From Bradyrhizobium liaoningense (lineage in GTDB: Bacteria > Pseudomonadota > Alphaproteobacteria > Rhizobiales > Xanthobacteraceae), in contig NZ_JAFCJT010000006.1 in NCBI RefSeq assembly GCF_018130785.1, forward strand, positions 243,284-307,283: a stretch of DNA of 64,000 nt. Reading direction: 5' to 3'. This document shows, piece after piece, positions 60,334-64,000 of the stretch (position 1 is its first letter; every line of letters starts with the position of its first letter). The position numbers were made by a program, and so were the translations under genes. The notes beneath the pieces were generated by a model, which worked only from the letters and a program-made list of their open reading frames with translations, was not told the DNA's origin and ran no database searches.

Positions 60334-61815
60334 TCACCGCCGCTCTTTCTTCTCCTTCGGAGCGGGCGACGGTCTGCGCGGTGCTGCGGGGCGTTGCGCG
60401 GCGGGGAGGCGCTGCTGGAATCCGCCCTGGCGCTGGATGCCGCCCGGCTGTTGAGCCGCGGGCGGTTGGCCCGGCTGCAATCCGGTGCGCGGCGTTTGCG
60501 GCTGCGGCGCCGTGCTTGGCTGCGACGGCACGACTCCGCCGGACTGCGCCGGGGTCTGTCCGCCACGCTGCGGCTGGGTTTGCGGCGTGCCGTTGGGCTG
60601 GGTGCCCTGTCCAGCGCGCGGTACACCTGGACGTCCGGCGCCTTGCTGCTGGCCGGGCTGCTGCTGTTGTCCTCGCTGCTGCTGACGCTGACCCGCGCGC
60701 GGGTTGCCCGGCTGCACCGCGCCACCCTGCCGCTGCGTCGGCTGGGCGCCTTGCTGTGTTCCCTGGCGACCCGGCGTACCCGGCTGCTGCTGGCCCGGAC
60801 GATTGTTCTGGCCCGGCTGGCCGTTGGGCCGCTGCGGCTGTTGGCCCGGCGGCGTGTTCGGCCGCAATTGCTGCTGCTGTGGTAGCTGGGCCGGCCGCGG
60901 AATGCGGCTGACCGCGCCCGGATTGGCGCGGCGGAAGTCGCGCTGTTCGATGACGATCTGCCGGCCCGTAGTCTGCGCCAGATGCACCTGGCTGACGAAG
61001 CCGCGGTCGCGCGCGATCTGCTGAGGTGGAATCGTGATCGGCACCGCGGCAAAGCGCATGACACCGGCAGTGGCTGCGCCAGGCCGGATCGCGAAGCCGC
61101 TCGCGCCTTGCGTCAGAGCGCCGAGCCGCGCGCCGCTGCTGCGGTCGTCGACGTCGATGTGCCCGACCCGGCCGTCGGCGTCGGGATAGAGCTTGATGTT
61201 GACGTTGTTCGCGCTGCCGGCGGCTGCATTTTCCGGCACGTCGACGACGCCGGTGGTGCCGCGGATGCCAAGCGTGGCGGTCGGGGTCGCGATCTTCATG
61301 TCGCCGGTCCTCGCCACCGCCGCCGCGACGAAGGCGACGGTACCCTTGCCGATGTCGAAGATCGCCGAATTCTGCTTGCCGCCGTCCTCATAGACGTAAT
61401 TGTCGATGGTGATCTTCGCGCTGGCGGAGAGGTTGAACGTGGTCGCGTCGTTGAAGGTGATGCCGAGCGAGGAGTTCGACGAGGTCTGCACGACGTCGTT
61501 GAGATAGATGTCGTCGCGCGCACGCAGCGGATACGAGTTCTTGTCGCGGATCACGGTCGCGATCCCCGTCACGGTCGCGACGTTACCGATCGGCTCGACG
61601 GCGGCGGGTTGCGCGTCGGCCGTGGGCGCAGGTGAGGCTGACGGCGTCGGCGAGGCGGATGGCGCCGGGGAGGGGACGGGTGTCGGCTGCGCTTGTGGTT
61701 GCGCCTGCGCAAGCTCGATTGCGTCGGATGCACAAGCCACGCTCGCGCCGGCCAGCGGCAATGCCAGCAGCACAAGCGCAAACACGAAGCGGCGCCAAGC
61801 CACCAATGAAGTCAC
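60334..61815 (-). CDS. Exported FecR-domain protein with long Gln/Pro/Gly-rich tail
   Basis: This 493-residue protein has a signal peptide (MTSLVAWRRFVFALVLLALP), a Pro/Ser linker, then a FecR domain (VATVTGIATVIRDKNSYPLR, YLNDVVQTSSNSSLGITFND, IDNYVYEDGGKQNSAIFD, MKIATPTATLGIRGTTGVV). The last about 190 residues are Gln/Pro/Gly/Arg-rich low complexity. FecR domains appear in envelope proteins that anchor or signal; here no anti-sigma part or TM is seen. Likely secreted or surface located. Confidence 0.85.
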   Translation of the reverse strand: MTSLVAWRRFVFALVLLALPLAGASVACASDAIELAQAQPQAQPTPVPSPAPSASPTPSASPAPTADAQPAAVEPIGNVATVTGIATVIRDKNSYPLRARDDIYLNDVVQTSSNSSLGITFNDATTFNLSASAKITIDNYVYEDGGKQNSAIFDIGKGTVAFVAAAVARTGDMKIATPTATLGIRGTTGVVDVPENAAAGSANNVNIKLYPDADGRVGHIDVDDRSSGARLGALTQGASGFAIRPGAATAGVMRFAAVPITIPPQQIARDRGFVSQVHLAQTTGRQIVIEQRDFRRANPGAVSRIPRPAQLPQQQQLRPNTPPGQQPQRPNGQPGQNNRPGQQQPGTPGRQGTQQGAQPTQRQGGAVQPGNPRAGQRQQQRGQQQQPGQQQGAGRPGVPRAGQGTQPNGTPQTQPQRGGQTPAQSGGVVPSQPSTAPQPQTPRTGLQPGQPPAAQQPGGIQRQGGFQQRLPAAQRPAAPRRPSPAPKEKKERR

Positions 61816-61972
61816 GAGGAGGTCCCGGTGAGAACGCGAGGCGAGATCGGCCGATATCAGCCGGGGTTAGCTGAATGGTGGATGAACATCCGTCGCATGG
61901 GAGGGACGAACGTTCAAACGGGGAAGTGCGGAGGGAGAACCGAACAAACTGGAGCACACCGACATCTCTACA

Positions 61973-62012
61973 TCGTCATGGCCGGGCTTGTCCCGGCCAT
62001 CCACGCCTTGAC
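61973..62012. repeat. Short palindromic repeat (ATGGCCGGGCTTG...)
   Basis: CGTCATGGCCGGGCTTGTCC followed by CGGCCATCCACGCC forms a hairpin (ATGGCCGGG with CCCGGCCAT) between two minus-strand genes. It resembles the outer parts of other repeats here. Confidence 0.6.
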
Positions 62013-62018
62013 GTGCTG

Positions 62019-62807
62019 TCAGCTGACACGCTTCCAGGTCTGGCCGCCGCAGAACATGCCGCCGAAGGCGCAGCCCTGCACGCGCATCGCGTTCGGGCCC
62101 TTCATCGCGATCGTGGAGTCGTAGTTGCGGCCGGAGTCGGGATCGTGGATGCGGCCGCTCCACTTCGCGCCGTCGGGCTTCATGTTGATCAGGATGCGCT
62201 CGTTGGACTTCACGGCGTAACCGCAGAGATTGGGGCCGCACTGTTCGACCCGGACATTGCCCTTGTTCTCTTCGGTCGCCCAGACGCCGATCGGCGTATT
62301 GGCGGCCGGCGCCGGCGCAGCGGCCATCGGAGCCGGAGCGGGTGCGGGAGCAATCGCGACCGGTGCAGGCGCGGCAGCGGGAGCCGCGACGGGCGCAGTC
62401 TGCGTGGTGCTGTCGTAGCCGGTGGCCGGAGCGGCGGCAACCGTCGTGGCGGGGGCTGCGGGGGCGACGACAGCAGGCGCGGCCGGCGCGGTCGCCTGGA
62501 CCGGCGCCTGTTGCACGGGCTGCTGCTGCACCGGCGCGGGCGGCGCGGTCGTCGTGGCCGGAGCGGGCGTGGTGTCGTCGTCGTCCTTGGAGCCGCCAAG
62601 GCCCTTGAGGTTGATGTTGTTCAGCTTGATCGGCTTGTCCGAAAGGCCCGGTGCGACGATGGTCACGCAATTGAGCGAGCCGCAGTTGCGGGGCGTCTCG
62701 ATGCGGATGTGCTGGCCTTCGATCTGGAACGAGATCGAATTGCCGGCATGGGCTGCGGCGGTCGAAGCGAGGAAGAGCGCGGCGGCGGCGATGGTGAGCT
62801 TGTTCAT
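62019..62807 (-). CDS. Exported DUF2147 protein, copy A
   Basis: This 262-residue protein has a signal peptide (MNKLTIAAAALFLASTAAAHA), an N-terminal module with ISFQIEGQHIRIETPRNCGS (Cys pair), a long Ala/Pro/Thr linker, and a C-terminal DUF2147 domain (IGVWATEENKGNVRVEQCG, LCGYAVKSNERILINMKP, GRIHDPDSGRNYDSTIAM and CGGQTWKRV). DUF2147 is a small calycin-like fold of unknown role in the periplasm. A divergent paralogue lies at 63001. Confidence 0.9.
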   Translation of the reverse strand: MNKLTIAAAALFLASTAAAHAGNSISFQIEGQHIRIETPRNCGSLNCVTIVAPGLSDKPIKLNNINLKGLGGSKDDDDTTPAPATTTAPPAPVQQQPVQQAPVQATAPAAPAVVAPAAPATTVAAAPATGYDSTTQTAPVAAPAAAPAPVAIAPAPAPAPMAAAPAPAANTPIGVWATEENKGNVRVEQCGPNLCGYAVKSNERILINMKPDGAKWSGRIHDPDSGRNYDSTIAMKGPNAMRVQGCAFGGMFCGGQTWKRVS

Positions 62808-63000
62808 GACAACCTCCGATAATGTGCGGTCCCGGTATGGACGAAGTCTCTTGTGGATGAAGCGTGGTTCGACCCTACGCCGCGCCGCACCGGCGTTCTG
62901 TGATGGACGTCACAACGGCGCGCGGGCGCCTGGGTGAGCCAGCGCACATTCAGCCGCGGTGCATCTGCGCAATCTCGTCGCGACACAGTGGGAGGCGCCG
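62808..63000. promoter_or_regulatory. Divergent promoter region of the DUF2147 pair
   Basis: 193 bp between two divergent paralogous genes. The region near 62840-62870 is A/T-richer. Shared control of both genes is possible. No clear operator was found. Confidence 0.4.
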
Positions 63001-63894
63001 ATGACGCGGCTTGTGACTTCGCTTGGCACATTGATCGCTTTGATGGCGATTGCGTCTTCGGCCGAGGCCGGTTCCTACAACTTTTCGATCGGCGGCCACC
63101 GGTTTCATGTCGAGGCGCCGCGCAATTGCCGATCCACCTCCTGTGTTTCGGTTTCCAGCCGCAGCCGGCGGACGATGGAAGATGTCAGCACAACACCGAC
63201 CCAGCGGCCGGCGCCTGCACCGGTGGTCCAGGCGCCGCAGCCGGTCTATCCGGTTGCCCCAGTCAGGCCCGCGCAAGCAACGGTCGTCGCCCCACAACCG
63301 GCACCGCCGGCTCCCGTTCTTGCCGCCTCGACGTCGCAGCCTGTCGTGCCGCCGCCGGCGCCAAAACTTGAAGCGTCAAGGATTGAGGCGCTGAGCCCCA
63401 ATCCGCCGCGGGTCGAGTTGTCACGCCTGGATCCGCCGAAGACTGTGACGCCCGACCGGCCTCGGATGGAGCCGCCGGTCGTCACCGCCGACCCCGAGAT
63501 CAAGCCGGCCACAACGATCGCGAAGCGTAGCGACGATGAGCCGGCCTATCTGCCGCTCGGCGAATGGGAGAGCACCGGCGCCAAGGGCGCGGTCCGCATC
63601 GAACGCTGCGGCTCCGCGCTGTGCGGCTATACGCTGAGCGAGACGTCGAGCCGGGGTGAGAGCGTGCTTGTCAACATGAAGCCGAAAACGCACGACGTCT
63701 GGACCGGCAGCATCTACAGCCGTTCCAGCGGCAGCACCTATTATGCGACGATGACGCTGACAGCCTCCGGCAAGCTTCGTGTCGAGGCCTGCGCGCTCGG
63801 CCATTTCTGGTGCTCCGGCAACGACTGGACGCGGGTCGAGGAGCCGCAGGAGAAGCTGATCACGACATCGCGGCAGTGGGGGGCAAGGTCGTAG
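63001..63894 (+). CDS. Exported DUF2147 protein, copy B
   Basis: This 297-residue protein has a signal peptide (MTRLVTSLGTLIALMAIASS), an N-terminal module YNFSIGGHRFHVEAPRNCRS with a Cys pair (CRSTSC), a Pro/Ala linker, and a DUF2147 domain (LGEWESTGAKGAVRIERCGS, LCGYTLSETSSRGESVLVNM and CSGNDWTRVE). It shares both modules with copy A. ATG 63001 was chosen because it begins the signal peptide; the frame extends to 62959. Confidence 0.9.
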   Translation: MTRLVTSLGTLIALMAIASSAEAGSYNFSIGGHRFHVEAPRNCRSTSCVSVSSRSRRTMEDVSTTPTQRPAPAPVVQAPQPVYPVAPVRPAQATVVAPQPAPPAPVLAASTSQPVVPPPAPKLEASRIEALSPNPPRVELSRLDPPKTVTPDRPRMEPPVVTADPEIKPATTIAKRSDDEPAYLPLGEWESTGAKGAVRIERCGSALCGYTLSETSSRGESVLVNMKPKTHDVWTGSIYSRSSGSTYYATMTLTASGKLRVEACALGHFWCSGNDWTRVEEPQEKLITTSRQWGARS

Positions 63895-63930
63895 CGAGGC
63901 GCGCCGCTTAGCCTCCCCTGGAGGGCAGGG

Positions 63931-64000
63931 CTATCGCATGTAGCCGAGGAGTTCGAAGAGGAAGGCATCGTTCCAGCCGGCCCGCTTGAGCTTGAGGCGT
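63931..64000 (-). CDS. C-terminal end of a minus-strand gene, cut by the window
   Basis: The minus strand holds 22 codons and a TAG stop at 63931-63933. The visible peptide is RLKLKRAGWNDAFLFELLGY followed by MR. It is a plausible C-terminus because codon use and composition fit the neighbours and it ends 36 bp after the convergent gene. I do not recognise the family. Confidence 0.5.
   Translation of the reverse strand, partial: RLKLKRAGWNDAFLFELLGYMR

Overview
The window is about 65% GC and gene-dense. Its gene content points to an alphaproteobacterium of the Bradyrhizobium/Nitrobacteraceae type: Irr-type iron control elements in front of bfd and bfr, a TPP-riboswitch thiO-S-G-E-C operon, a phosphatidylethanolamine-methyltransferase-like gene next to a decarboxylase, many Ala/Pro-rich secreted proteins, and abundant palindromic intergenic repeats. 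It reads as chromosomal background. I see no rRNA, tRNA, CRISPR array, insertion sequence, prophage or conjugation gene.

Layout. 1-5.4 kb: the end of a GMC oxidoreductase, a MoxR ATPase divergent from its VWA partner, and two sulfurtransferases. 5.4-14.6 kb: envelope genes (L,D-transpeptidase, MltB-type lytic transglycosylase, small secreted proteins), the ABC-F factor EttA, and an iron-storage pair (bfd, bfr). 14.8-24.8 kb: mixed enzymes and small proteins, including a subtilisin-like protease followed by a small protein resembling a protease propeptide, a collagen-like protein, a Fis-type regulator, a J-domain protein and two tandem secreted paralogues. 25-31 kb: glutathione transferases, a VOC protein, an HNH nuclease lying between copies of a roughly 100-bp repeat, a short-chain dehydrogenase and a mismatch glycosylase.

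31-36 kb: thiamine operon on the minus strand behind a TPP riboswitch. 36-41 kb: lytic transglycosylase, two-component system and secreted proteins. 41-47 kb: a branched-chain-type solute-binding protein and a complete spermidine/putrescine-type ABC importer. 47-53.7 kb: DUF4403 protein, a regulator paired with a beta-propeller protein, a DUF899 operon, a GNAT acetyltransferase, cytochrome c and a second L,D-transpeptidase. 54-60 kb: a likely lipid-modification neighbourhood (GT4 glycosyltransferase, SAM methyltransferase, membrane protein, membrane-anchored class III aminotransferase, phosphatidylserine decarboxylase family enzyme). 60-64 kb: FecR-domain protein, two divergent DUF2147 proteins and the last codons of one more gene.

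The most interesting leads are the protease/propeptide-like pair, the lipid neighbourhood, the HNH gene between repeats, the collagen-like protein with an 11-lysine run, and several tandem secreted paralogue pairs of unknown function. All functional calls come from reading motifs by eye; no database search was run.
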